Under the pieces are notes generated by a model, which searched no databases, was not told where the DNA came from, and saw only the letters and a program-made list of their open reading frames with translations. From Humibacillus xanthopallidus (GTDB taxonomy: Bacteria; Actinomycetota; Actinomycetes; Actinomycetales; Dermatophilaceae): 64,000 nucleotides of DNA. The stretch is taken from positions 1 to 64,000 of the forward strand of contig NZ_VFQF01000002.1 in assembly GCF_006717145.1 (NCBI RefSeq). The letters run 5' to 3'. Position numbers and translations under genes: made by a program. Below are positions 33,692-41,797 of the stretch, one piece after another. The stretch's first letter is position 1, and each line of letters opens with the position of its first letter.

Positions 33692-34819
33692 GTGACCACC
33701 GCACTTCCCCGCGCTCGCCGCGTCTCGCCGCGCACCGCGATGCTGCCTGCGCACGGCCGGCGCCACAATCTCTCGCTCGTGCTGCAGATGCTCTACACGG
33801 TCGGCGCGATGAGCCGGGCCGACCTCGCCCGCCGGCTCGGCATGAGCAAGGTGACCGTCTCCGACCTCGTCGCCGAGCTCATCGAGAGCGGTCACGCCGT
33901 CGAGCTCGGTCCGTCCGGCCAGGTGCGCCCCGGCAAGCCGGCCACCCTCGTCGACGTCAACCGCACCGGCCTGCAGGCCATCGGCGTCGACCTCGCCGCC
34001 CACAGGGTGCTGCGCGCCGCGGTGCTCGACCTCGACGGCAACATCCTCGCCCGCGCCGAGCGCCCCATCGGCGACGACACCGGCGACGCGATCACCCAGC
34101 GCGTCCTCGAGCTCGTCGACGAGATCGTCTCTGCCGCAACGGCGCCCATCCTCGGCATCGGCGTCGGCACTCCCGGCATCGTCGTCGCCGGCGGAGTCGT
34201 CGACACCGCCCCGAACCTCGGGTGGCGCGACGTGCCGCTGCGCGACCTCATCGCCGACGCGACTGGCCTGCCCGTCTTCGTCGTCAACGACGCCGACGCG
34301 GCCGTGCACGCGGACTACACCCTCGGCAACGGGGGCGACGACCTCGTCCTCGTCAAGATCGGCCGCGGTGTCGGCTGCGGGCTCATCGTCGGCGGCCAGC
34401 GGGTGCGCGGCGCGCACTTCGCCGCCGGGGAGATCGGGCACGTCACCGTCGGCACCGACGGGGGGGCCGTATGCCGCTGCGGCAAGACGGGCTGCCTCGA
34501 GACGTGGGTCTCGGCGCCCCGTCTCGAGCAGGCCCTCGCCACCGCGGGGGACGACTCCCCGCTCCGTGAGGCTGGGGAGCGGCTCGGCATCGCGCTCGCT
34601 CCCGTCGTCGCCGTGCTCGACCTCGCCGAGGTCGTGCTCTCCGGCCCCGGGCACCTGCTCGACGGCCCCCTGCGCGACTCGGTCGAGCAGACGCTGCGCG
34701 ACCGGCTCCTGGCCCGGCCCGAGGCCGAGCTCACCGTGCGGATCGCGCACGACTCCGACGACATCGTGCTGCGCGGCGCCGCCGTGCTCGTCCTCTGGGA
34801 CCAGCTCGGCGTCGTCTGA
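33692..34819 (+). CDS. ROK-family transcription regulator of the amino-sugar operon
   Basis: 375 residues from a GTG at 33692 with no ribosome binding site, so the mRNA is probably leaderless. N-terminal winged helix (MSRADLARRLGMSKVTVSDL, about 40-59), then a ROK domain with VVNDADAAVHADY and the zinc motif CRCGKTGCLE (about 265-274). Such regulators sense sugars or sugar phosphates. The downstream genes suggest N-acetylglucosamine, chitobiose or a muropeptide sugar as signal. A 25-bp palindrome covers its own promoter, so autorepression is likely. Confidence 0.92.
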   Translation: MTTALPRARRVSPRTAMLPAHGRRHNLSLVLQMLYTVGAMSRADLARRLGMSKVTVSDLVAELIESGHAVELGPSGQVRPGKPATLVDVNRTGLQAIGVDLAAHRVLRAAVLDLDGNILARAERPIGDDTGDAITQRVLELVDEIVSAATAPILGIGVGTPGIVVAGGVVDTAPNLGWRDVPLRDLIADATGLPVFVVNDADAAVHADYTLGNGGDDLVLVKIGRGVGCGLIVGGQRVRGAHFAAGEIGHVTVGTDGGAVCRCGKTGCLETWVSAPRLEQALATAGDDSPLREAGERLGIALAPVVAVLDLAEVVLSGPGHLLDGPLRDSVEQTLRDRLLARPEAELTVRIAHDSDDIVLRGAAVLVLWDQLGVV

Positions 34820-34931
34820 CCACCCACCCCGCCACACGGCATACGCCGGCGGGCCCCAACTGAACATCCCCTCCAGCTGCACCACCTCAAACCGGTCCGC
34901 ACCGCGGCCACCCTGAAAGGAAACACACGCA

Positions 34932-36296
34932 ATGAAGAAGACCCTGGGTCTGGCCGTGGCCACGACCGCGGCGGCGGCGCTGCTGCTGACCGCCTGTGGC
35001 GGTGGATCGACCGGCTCCTCGTCGTCGGCGACCACTGCGAGCAAGGCCGACAACGCCGGCAAGACGATCACCTTCTGGGTGGTCGGCGGTGACACCCCGA
35101 AGGAGCTGCGGACCTACCTGCAGGACACCTTCAAGGCCAAGACGGGCGCCACCCTCAAGATCGAGGAGCAGGGCTGGGGCGACATCGTCACCAAGCTGAC
35201 GACCTCGCTGCCCGACCCGAAGAACACCCCCGACGTCACCGAGCTCGGCAACACGCAGGCCCCGACCTTCACCAACGTCGGCGCCTTCAGCGACGTCTCC
35301 GACATGTACGACGAGCTCGGCGGCGCAAAGCTGCTCCAGTCCTTCGTCGACGTCGGCTCGGTCGACGGCAAGAAGTACGCGCTGCCCTACTACTTCGGCT
35401 CGCGCTACATGTTCGCCCGCTCCGACCTGTGGAAGGAGGCCGGCGTCAAGACGCCGACCACCCTCGACGAGTTCAACACGGCGGTCAAGACGATCACCGC
35501 GAAGAACCCGCGCAACATCAAGGACTTCTCGGGCTTCTTCCTCGGCGGCCAGGACTGGCGCAACGGCATCTCCTGGATCTTCGCCAACGGCGGAGACCTC
35601 GCCAAGAAGGAGAACGGCCAGTGGGTCTCGACGCTGAGCGACCCCAACACGATCAAGGGCCTCGAGCAGCTGCAGGACCTCTACAAGAACGCCTCCAAGG
35701 CGCCGGCCGACGCCAAGGACGCGACGCCGTGGCTCTACATCAACGACTCGGACGAGATCCTCGACGAGAACCAGAAGGTGACGGGCAAGACCTCCCTCGC
35801 GGCAGCGACGATCATGGCCCCGGGCTGGGCGCACTGGTCGATCGGTGACCTCGTCGAGAAGGACGGCAAGAAGGTCCGCGGGTGGAACGACGCGAAGTTC
35901 GCGACGTTCGTCCTGCCGGGCAACGACGGCAAGCCGGCCCCGGTCTTCGCCGGTGGCTCCAACATCGGCATCTCCAAGGCGAGCCAGAACCAGGCGCTCT
36001 CGCGCGACCTGCTGAGGATCATCTTCTCGCCGGAGTACCAGCAGATGCTCGGCAAGGCAGGCCTCGGCCCGGCCAACTCCGACTACGTCAGCTCGCTCGG
36101 CACCGACCAGTTCGCCAAGGCGCTCATCGAGTCGGCCTCCAACTCCAAGCTCACCCCCGCCGCCCCCGGCTGGGCGGCCGTCGAGTCCAAGATGATCCTC
36201 GAGGAGTTCTTCGGCAAGATCCGCGACGCCGCCGACCTCAAGGCGCTCGCCGCGGAGTACGACGCCAAGATCACCCCGATCCTCAACCTCAAGTGA
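34932..36296 (+). CDS. ABC transporter sugar-binding lipoprotein (amino-sugar type)
   Basis: 454 residues from the ATG at 34932 (AAAGGAAA upstream). Lipobox LLTACGGG (Cys near 22), then a Ser/Thr-rich linker and a family-1 binding fold starting TITFWVVGG. The cluster (GH3 beta-N-acetylglucosaminidase, ROK kinase, nagB) suggests N-acetylglucosamine, N,N'-diacetylchitobiose (as for DasA and NgcE) or a similar sugar. Followed by two hairpins before the permease genes. Confidence 0.92.
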   Translation: MKKTLGLAVATTAAAALLLTACGGGSTGSSSSATTASKADNAGKTITFWVVGGDTPKELRTYLQDTFKAKTGATLKIEEQGWGDIVTKLTTSLPDPKNTPDVTELGNTQAPTFTNVGAFSDVSDMYDELGGAKLLQSFVDVGSVDGKKYALPYYFGSRYMFARSDLWKEAGVKTPTTLDEFNTAVKTITAKNPRNIKDFSGFFLGGQDWRNGISWIFANGGDLAKKENGQWVSTLSDPNTIKGLEQLQDLYKNASKAPADAKDATPWLYINDSDEILDENQKVTGKTSLAAATIMAPGWAHWSIGDLVEKDGKKVRGWNDAKFATFVLPGNDGKPAPVFAGGSNIGISKASQNQALSRDLLRIIFSPEYQQMLGKAGLGPANSDYVSSLGTDQFAKALIESASNSKLTPAAPGWAAVESKMILEEFFGKIRDAADLKALAAEYDAKITPILNLK

Positions 36297-36299
36297 GTC

Positions 36300-36317
36300 G
36301 CCGCCCCTCGGGGCGGC
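36300..36317 (+). terminator. Small hairpin after the amino-sugar binding-protein gene
   Basis: GCCGCCC / GGGCGGC (7 bp) with loop CTCG, starting 4 bases after the stop. First of two hairpins before the permease genes. Confidence 0.5.
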
Positions 36318-36350
36318 ACACACTGACGGTCTGACGGAATCGCAGGCAGG

Positions 36351-36385
36351 GCCCGGTGGTCGGGCCCCTCCACCGACCACCGGGC
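36351..36385 (+). terminator. Strong hairpin between binding-protein and permease genes
   Basis: Perfect 13-bp stem, GCCCGGTGGTCGG (36351-36363) with CCGACCACCGGGC (36373-36385), loop of 9 bases. It stands 20 bases before the permease start. Likely attenuator or mRNA-stabilising element that favours the binding protein; the other transporter cluster has a hairpin in the same place. Confidence 0.65.
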
Positions 36386-36405
36386 ACCCCTTCGAAAGGT
36401 TCACC

Positions 36406-37299
36406 ATGTCCTCGGCGTCCTCCAGCAGGCGCGTCCCGCTCGCGCTCATCATCCCGACGCTGCTCATCCTGCTGGTCGCCCTCGGCTACCCGATCGGCTG
36501 GCAGGTCATCACGAGCTTCCAGCACTACGGGATGCTCCAGCAGTTCGGTCAGGCGCCCGAGTGGGTGGGTCTCGACAACTACACGGCCCTCTTCACCGAC
36601 GGCTACCTCTGGGTCGTCATCGCCCGGTCCATCGTCTTCTGCCTCGTCTGCGCCGGGGGCACCGTCGCGATCGGCGGCGGCATGGCCCTGCTGATGCGCG
36701 CCGTCAGCACCCCCGCCCGGCTCATCCTCCAGGTCGCCCTGCTCGTCGCGTGGGCGATGCCCGTCGTCACGTCGATGACGGTCTGGATCTGGATCGTCGA
36801 CTGGCGCCGCGGGGTGCTCAACTGGCTGCTCACCCGCCTCGGCGGTGACTTCCAGGGCCACAACTGGCTCGTCGAGCCGCTCTCCTTCTTCGCCGTCGCG
36901 GCCGTCATCGTCATCTGGATGAGCGTCCCCTTCGTCGCCCTCTCGATCTATGCCGGGCTGACCCAGGTCTCGCCCGAGGTGCTCGAGGCGGCCCAGATCG
37001 ACGGCGCCACCGGCTGGCAGCGGCTGCGCCACATCATCCTGCCGCTCATCGCACCGGTCGTCTCGATCGTCCTGCTGCTCCAGCTCATCTGGGACCTGCG
37101 GGTCTTCACCCAGATCAAGCTGCTCCAGGACGCCGGCGGCTTCGCCAACGAGACCAATCTGCTCGGCACCTACATCTACCAGCTCGGCACGGGCGCCGGT
37201 GACTTCGGCGCCGCCGCCGCGGTCTCGGTCATCATGCTCGCCCTGACCGTCGCGATGAGCTGGTACTACGTCCGCTCCCTCATGAAGGAGGAGTCCTGA
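36406..37299 (+). CDS. ABC sugar transporter permease, first subunit
   Basis: 297 residues, six membrane helices, EAA loop SPEVLEAAQIDGATGWQRLR (about 190-209). GAAAGG precedes the ATG. Its stop overlaps the next start (TGATG). Forms the channel with the following gene product. Confidence 0.93.
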   Translation: MSSASSSRRVPLALIIPTLLILLVALGYPIGWQVITSFQHYGMLQQFGQAPEWVGLDNYTALFTDGYLWVVIARSIVFCLVCAGGTVAIGGGMALLMRAVSTPARLILQVALLVAWAMPVVTSMTVWIWIVDWRRGVLNWLLTRLGGDFQGHNWLVEPLSFFAVAAVIVIWMSVPFVALSIYAGLTQVSPEVLEAAQIDGATGWQRLRHIILPLIAPVVSIVLLLQLIWDLRVFTQIKLLQDAGGFANETNLLGTYIYQLGTGAGDFGAAAAVSVIMLALTVAMSWYYVRSLMKEES

Positions 37300-38138
37300 T
37301 GCGCGCCACGAAACTGCGCCGCGGCCTGCTCACGCTCCTCGCCGTCGTGCTCGCCCTCGCATGGGCGTTCCCCGTCTACTGGATGGTCAACTCGGCCTTC
37401 CTCGACAAGGCGACGCTGTCGTCGACGAAGCCGACCTTCCTGCCCTTCGGCGGGTCGCTCGACAACTTCACCACCGTCATCGGTGACCCGGCGTTCGGCC
37501 GGGCCCTCGTCATCTCGCTGTCGGTCACCCTCGTCACCGTCGCGGCGGCGCTCGCGATCGCCTTCCTCGGCGCGCTGGCCATCAGCCGCTTCCGCTTCCG
37601 CGGCCGGGCGTCGTTCGTCCTCGCCCTGCTCCTCATCCAGATGCTGCCCGCGGAAGGCCTCTTCATCGCGCAGTACAAGATGATGAGCTCCGTGGGACTG
37701 CTCAACAACGTCATCGGCCTCGCGGTGCTCTACACCGCCGCTGTCGTCCCCTTCACGATCTGGATGCTGCGCGGCTTCGTCGCCGGCGTGCCGATCGACC
37801 TCGAGGAGGCGGCCATGGTCGACGGGCTGTCGCGCACGCAGGCCTTCCTGCGAATCACGTTCCCGCTCTTGGCCCCCGGTCTCGTCGCGTCGGGCGTCTA
37901 CGCCTTCCTCCAGGCGTGGAACGAGTTCACCGTCGCCCTCGTCGTCATGACCGAGGAGCAGGCCCGCACGCTGCCGCTGTGGCTGCGCGGCTTCATCCAG
38001 GCGAGCGCGACCCGTGAGACCGACTGGGGCCAGGTCATGGCCGCGTCGACGCTCGTCGCGATCCCCGTCATCGTCTTCTTCCTTCTGGTGCAGAGCCGGA
38101 TGAGCAGTGGCCTCGTCGGCGGGGCGGTGAAGGGCTGA
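37299..38138 (+). CDS. ABC sugar transporter permease, second subunit
   Basis: 279 residues, six membrane helices, EAA loop IDLEEAAMVDGLSRTQAFLR (about 166-185). The ATG overlaps the previous stop by one base and AAGGAGG lies just before it. One base separates its stop from the GH3 gene. No ATPase gene follows, so a shared ATPase is expected. Confidence 0.93.
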   Translation: MRATKLRRGLLTLLAVVLALAWAFPVYWMVNSAFLDKATLSSTKPTFLPFGGSLDNFTTVIGDPAFGRALVISLSVTLVTVAAALAIAFLGALAISRFRFRGRASFVLALLLIQMLPAEGLFIAQYKMMSSVGLLNNVIGLAVLYTAAVVPFTIWMLRGFVAGVPIDLEEAAMVDGLSRTQAFLRITFPLLAPGLVASGVYAFLQAWNEFTVALVVMTEEQARTLPLWLRGFIQASATRETDWGQVMAASTLVAIPVIVFFLLVQSRMSSGLVGGAVKG

Positions 38139-38139
38139 G

Positions 38140-39561
38140 ATGGACACCACCAGGGAGGCGCTGCGGCGCCTCGTCGTCGGCACGCTCATGCCCGGCTTCG
38201 TCGGCACGACCGTCGCCCCGTGGGTCGCCCGCGAGTATGCCGCCGGGCTGGCTGCCGTCTGCCTCTACGGCGCCAACGTCGTTGACCCTGCTCAGCTCTC
38301 GAGCCTCTGCGCCGACCTGCGGTCCGTCGCGCCGGACCTGCTCGTCTCGGTCGACGAGGAGGGCGGCGACGTCACACGGCTGCACTACCCGACCGGGTCG
38401 AACCAGCCGGGCAACGCCGTCCTCGGGCGGCTCGACGACACCGCGCTGACGCGGGAGTCGGCGGCGGCGGTCGGACGCGAGCTCACGGCATACGGCATCA
38501 ACCTCGACCTCGCCCCGGTCGTCGACGTCAACTCGGCGCCCGACAACCCCGTCATCGGGGTGCGCAGCTTCGGCGCCGACGCCGCGCTCGTGGCGCGGCA
38601 CGCCGTCGCGGCGGTGGAAGGACTGCAGTCGCAGGGCGTGGCTGCGTGCGCGAAGCACTTCCCGGGGCACGGTGACACCGTGACCGACTCGCATCTCGCG
38701 CTGCCGCGGGTCGATGCGCCGGCAGACGTGCTGGAGGTGCGCGAGCTGGAGCCCTTCCGGGCCGCGGTCGCCGGCGGCGTCGCGTGCATCATGACCTCGC
38801 ACGTCGTCGTCACCGCGATCGACCCCGACCAGCCCTCGACCTTCTCGCGGACGATGCTCGGCGACGTGCTGCGCGGGCGGCTCGGCTTCGACGGCGTCAT
38901 CGTGTCGGACGCACTCGACATGGCGGGCGCGAGTGCGGAGACCGGTATCCCCGAGGCTGCGGTGCGTGCCCTCGACGCGGGGTGCGACCTGCTGTGCACG
39001 GGGTCAGGGACGACGGAGGAGGACTACCTCGCGATCGTCGACGCCGTTGTCGCCGCAGTGGAGTCCGGGCGGTTGGCCCGGGCGCGGGTGGCCGACGCCG
39101 CGGCGCGGGTCGAGCGGCTCCGCCGCAGGTTTGCCCCGGGCGACGTCGTGGGTGGGGCTGATGCCGCAGGGCCAGCGTGGACCGAAGATGTTGTGGCGCC
39201 AGCCTTCTCGATCGGTGAGGCTGGCCGCGCCTGGCTGGCGCTCGATGCCTCGCCGGTCATCGTGCAGGTCGCGAGCGAGCCGAACCTGGCTGTCGGCCGT
39301 GTCGCGTGGGGGCCGGAGGCTGCAGGCCTGACGACCGCTGTCGAGGACGTGCCTGCGGGCGCGAAGGTCGCGGTGGTGGGGCGCTCCCTCGAGGCTGGCC
39401 ACCCGGCGTGGGCTGTGGCCGATGGGCTTCGCGCGCAGGGGCATTCGGTCATCGTCGTCGAGTGCGGCTGGCCCCGTGGTGACGCCGATGTCGTGACGTA
39501 CGGCGGGTCCGTCGTCGTCGCGAAGACGCTGGGCCACCTGCTCGGGGTGGGGTCGCGATGA
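38140..39561 (+). CDS. nagZ: GH3 beta-N-acetylglucosaminidase (NagZ-like)
   Basis: 473 residues from the ATG at 38140. No signal peptide, so probably cytoplasmic. Family hallmarks: VDEEGGDVTRL (about 70-80), the NagZ-type KHFPGHGDT (about 170) that supplies the unusual His/Asp acid/base pair, and the nucleophile Asp in VSDALDM (about 260). Cleaves terminal beta-N-acetylglucosamine, from chitobiose or muropeptides. It is longer than the single-domain NagZ of Gram-negatives (about 340 residues), with a second C-terminal domain. Its stop overlaps the kinase start (ATGA). Confidence 0.9.
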   Translation: MDTTREALRRLVVGTLMPGFVGTTVAPWVAREYAAGLAAVCLYGANVVDPAQLSSLCADLRSVAPDLLVSVDEEGGDVTRLHYPTGSNQPGNAVLGRLDDTALTRESAAAVGRELTAYGINLDLAPVVDVNSAPDNPVIGVRSFGADAALVARHAVAAVEGLQSQGVAACAKHFPGHGDTVTDSHLALPRVDAPADVLEVRELEPFRAAVAGGVACIMTSHVVVTAIDPDQPSTFSRTMLGDVLRGRLGFDGVIVSDALDMAGASAETGIPEAAVRALDAGCDLLCTGSGTTEEDYLAIVDAVVAAVESGRLARARVADAAARVERLRRRFAPGDVVGGADAAGPAWTEDVVAPAFSIGEAGRAWLALDASPVIVQVASEPNLAVGRVAWGPEAAGLTTAVEDVPAGAKVAVVGRSLEAGHPAWAVADGLRAQGHSVIVVECGWPRGDADVVTYGGSVVVAKTLGHLLGVGSR

Positions 39562-40568
39562 GCGAGCAGCTGCTCCTCGGCATCGACATCGGCGGCACGA
39601 AGACCGCTGTCGCCGCCGTCACCCGCGAGGGCACCGTCGTCGCCCTGCGCAGCGCGCCCTCGGGCCGTGGCGGGGCAGAGGTCGTGGAGGTCGCCGTCCG
39701 CCTGGCCCATGAGGTCGCCGACTCCGTCGGTGGTATCGGGCGCATCAGTGCCGCCGGCGCGTGCATGCCCGGACTCGTCGACCCGACAACGGGATTCGTG
39801 CGGCACGCCGTCAACCTCGACGTCGAGTCGCTCGAGCTGTCGACTGCGCTCTCCGGCGCCCTGGGCCTGCGGGTCGAGGTCGAGAACGACGTCAAGGCGG
39901 CCGCTCTCGGTGCGCACCACCTGCGGCCGCGCGGCTGGGGACTCGACCCCGACGTGACCGCGCCGGGGAGCGGGACGGTCGAGGCGGCATACGCCGGCGG
40001 TAATGCCGGCACACTCGCCTATCTCAACCTCGGCACGGGCCTCGCGTCGGCGGTCGTGCGCGACGGGGTGCTCGTGCGCGGAATCGACGGTGCCGCAGGG
40101 GAGATCGGCCACCTGCCCGTCGGCGGTGACGTGCAGTGCACGTGCGGTCAGGTCGGCTGCCTCGAGACGATCGCGTCGGGCTCGGCGCTGGCGAGGCTGT
40201 GGCCGCCGTCGCGCGGCGGCGCTCGGGATCCCTTCGCCGCAGCGGCTGCCGGCGACGCCCTGGCCGCGGCGGCGGTCGATGTGCTGTGCGACGGCGTGGG
40301 TCTCGCGATCCAGCTGCTCGTGCTCGCGGCGGGGGCGGAGCACGTCGTCATCGGCGGCGGTCTGACCGGTCTCGGGGGCCCGTTCGTTGAGGGCGTGCGT
40401 GCTGACCTGCGGCGGCGAGGACGGGCGTCGCGGATGATCGCGGCCCTCGACCTCGAGTCGCGCTTCGAGCTCGTGCCGGCATCGGTGCCGGTGGCCGCCA
40501 TCGGGGCGGCGCTGCTGCCGGGGCGCGCGCCGGGGCCCTTCCTGCTGACCGACGAGCTGGCCGGCTGA
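39558..40568 (+). CDS. ROK-family sugar kinase (probable N-acetylglucosamine kinase)
   Basis: 336 residues. N-terminal phosphate-binding loop GIDIGGTKTAVAAV, ROK zinc site with GEIGHLPVGG and CTCGQVGCLE (about 193-202). No DNA-binding domain, so an enzyme rather than a regulator. An insert of about 20 residues (RPRGWGLDPDVTAPGSGTVE) before the ATP-binding region is unusual. Would phosphorylate the sugar freed by the GH3 enzyme and pass it on to deacetylation and NagB. Coupled to both neighbours (ATGA and TGATG). Confidence 0.88.
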   Translation: MSEQLLLGIDIGGTKTAVAAVTREGTVVALRSAPSGRGGAEVVEVAVRLAHEVADSVGGIGRISAAGACMPGLVDPTTGFVRHAVNLDVESLELSTALSGALGLRVEVENDVKAAALGAHHLRPRGWGLDPDVTAPGSGTVEAAYAGGNAGTLAYLNLGTGLASAVVRDGVLVRGIDGAAGEIGHLPVGGDVQCTCGQVGCLETIASGSALARLWPPSRGGARDPFAAAAAGDALAAAAVDVLCDGVGLAIQLLVLAAGAEHVVIGGGLTGLGGPFVEGVRADLRRRGRASRMIAALDLESRFELVPASVPVAAIGAALLPGRAPGPFLLTDELAG

Positions 40569-41356
40569 TGGAGGTCTTCGTGCTGCCGACGGCGAAGCAG
40601 GTGGCCGAGCGGGCCGCCCGGGTCGTCATCGAGGGTGTGCGCGCGGCGCTCGCGTCCGGTCGGTCGGAGCCCGTCATCGGGCTCGCGACGGGCTCCTCGC
40701 CGGTGGGCCTGTATGCCGTCCTGGCGGGGGCCGTCGAGGCTGGTGAGGTGAGCTTCGAGCGGGCTCACGGCTTCGCGCTCGATGAGTACGTCGGGCTACC
40801 GCCGGGGCACCCGGAGTCCTATCGCGAGGTGCTGCTGCGGGAGGTGTGCGGCCCGCTGGGTCTGCCTCCGGAGCGGCTGCATGTGCCCGACGGCTCGGGC
40901 GAGTCCGAGGAGGCGCTGGCGGCGGGGGCGGCGTCGTACGAGCGGCGGATCGCGGAGGCCGGCGGGGTCGACGTGCAGATCCTGGGGATCGGGGCGAACG
41001 GCCACCTCGGCTTCAACGAGCCCGGCTCGGCGCTGACGTCGCGCACTCGCGTCAAACGGCTGTCAGAGCGCACGCGGCGCGACAACGCGCGGTTCTTCGA
41101 CTCGCTCGACGCGGTGCCGACGCACTGCGTCACACAGGGGCTGGGGACGGTGCTCGACGCGCGGAGGCTCGTGCTGGTGGCATCGGGGGCGGGCAAGGCG
41201 GCGGCGGTCGCGTCTGCCGTCGAGGGGCCGCTGTCAGCGTCGTGCCCGGCGTCGGTGCTGCAATGGCACGCCGACGCGGTCGTCGTGCTCGACGAGGCGG
41301 CTGCGGCGGGGCTCGCGAACCGGGACTACTACGACGCCTCGGCCGCCGGCCTCTGA
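40568..41356 (+). CDS. nagB: Glucosamine-6-phosphate deaminase
   Basis: 262 residues. Converts glucosamine 6-phosphate to fructose 6-phosphate and ammonia. Motifs: GLATGSSPVGLY (about 38-49), FALDEYVGL with the catalytic Asp (about 69-77), and GIGANGHLGFNEPGS (about 140-154). Last gene of the operon; its ATG overlaps the kinase stop by one base. nagA (GlcNAc-6-phosphate deacetylase), needed between kinase and NagB, is not in the window. Confidence 0.95.
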   Translation: MEVFVLPTAKQVAERAARVVIEGVRAALASGRSEPVIGLATGSSPVGLYAVLAGAVEAGEVSFERAHGFALDEYVGLPPGHPESYREVLLREVCGPLGLPPERLHVPDGSGESEEALAAGAASYERRIAEAGGVDVQILGIGANGHLGFNEPGSALTSRTRVKRLSERTRRDNARFFDSLDAVPTHCVTQGLGTVLDARRLVLVASGAGKAAAVASAVEGPLSASCPASVLQWHADAVVVLDEAAAAGLANRDYYDASAAGL

Positions 41357-41797
41357 GCGTCAGGGCCGCCGTAGGCGGGGTTGGGCTGCGGGCGGCTGAG
41401 AGCGGCTCTGAGCGCTGCCGAGACGGGTGTGACGGGTGTGACGGGACCGCCTGTGGATCGACGCACAGGGGTCGAGAACTTCTTCTCCACACCCCGTGGA
41501 CGAGCATTCGCGCAGGTCGCCACGCACGAAACGGCCTGAGGGCGGTGTGGCCCCCACAGTTGTTCACACAGGTTGTCCACACCTGTTGACGGCGTGTCCA
41601 CCGCCTTTGTCCACCGGTTGTCCACAGGGGCGGTCGCGACTTGTGGGGTTCGGCTTGGTCACCCGGACGCCGGGGCCTAGGTTGGCGGAGTGCTCCCGCG
41701 CTGGTGGGTCCGGGAGCCGGGACGCGGGACTGTCAGTGGCTCGAGGTCTACTTGAGTTGCACCGATGTCATTCGTCACCACAGGGGAAGGGGAGCGC
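41357..41797. other. Intergenic region upstream of dnaB
   Basis: 441 bases without a gene. The middle holds a cluster of DnaA boxes (next entry). A tandem GACGGGTGT-like repeat lies near 41423-41445. The dnaB promoter is probably between 41640 and 41760. No AT-rich unwinding region is seen. Confidence 0.6.
41483..41626 (+). promoter_or_regulatory. Cluster of DnaA boxes upstream of dnaB
   Basis: Two perfect actinobacterial boxes TTGTCCACA at 41573-41581 and 41618-41626; one-mismatch boxes TTCTCCACA (41483-41491), TTGTTCACA (41560-41568) and TTGTCCACC (41607-41615); weaker ones GTGTCCACC (41594-41602) and, on the other strand, 41495-41503 and 41452-41460. Four lie within 67 bases in the same orientation. 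Suggests that DnaA controls dnaB or is titrated here; not a complete origin. Confidence 0.75.

Noticed and set aside
41452-41626. Chromosomal replication origin
   Set aside because: Several DnaA boxes are present but there is no AT-rich unwinding region, and dnaA, dnaN and rpmH are not adjacent. Regulation of dnaB or titration of DnaA is the simpler reading.
41765-41797. ATG at 41765 as the dnaB start
   Set aside because: It lacks a ribosome binding site, whereas the GTG at 41798 has a purine-rich one directly upstream and gives the usual helicase length once the intein is removed.
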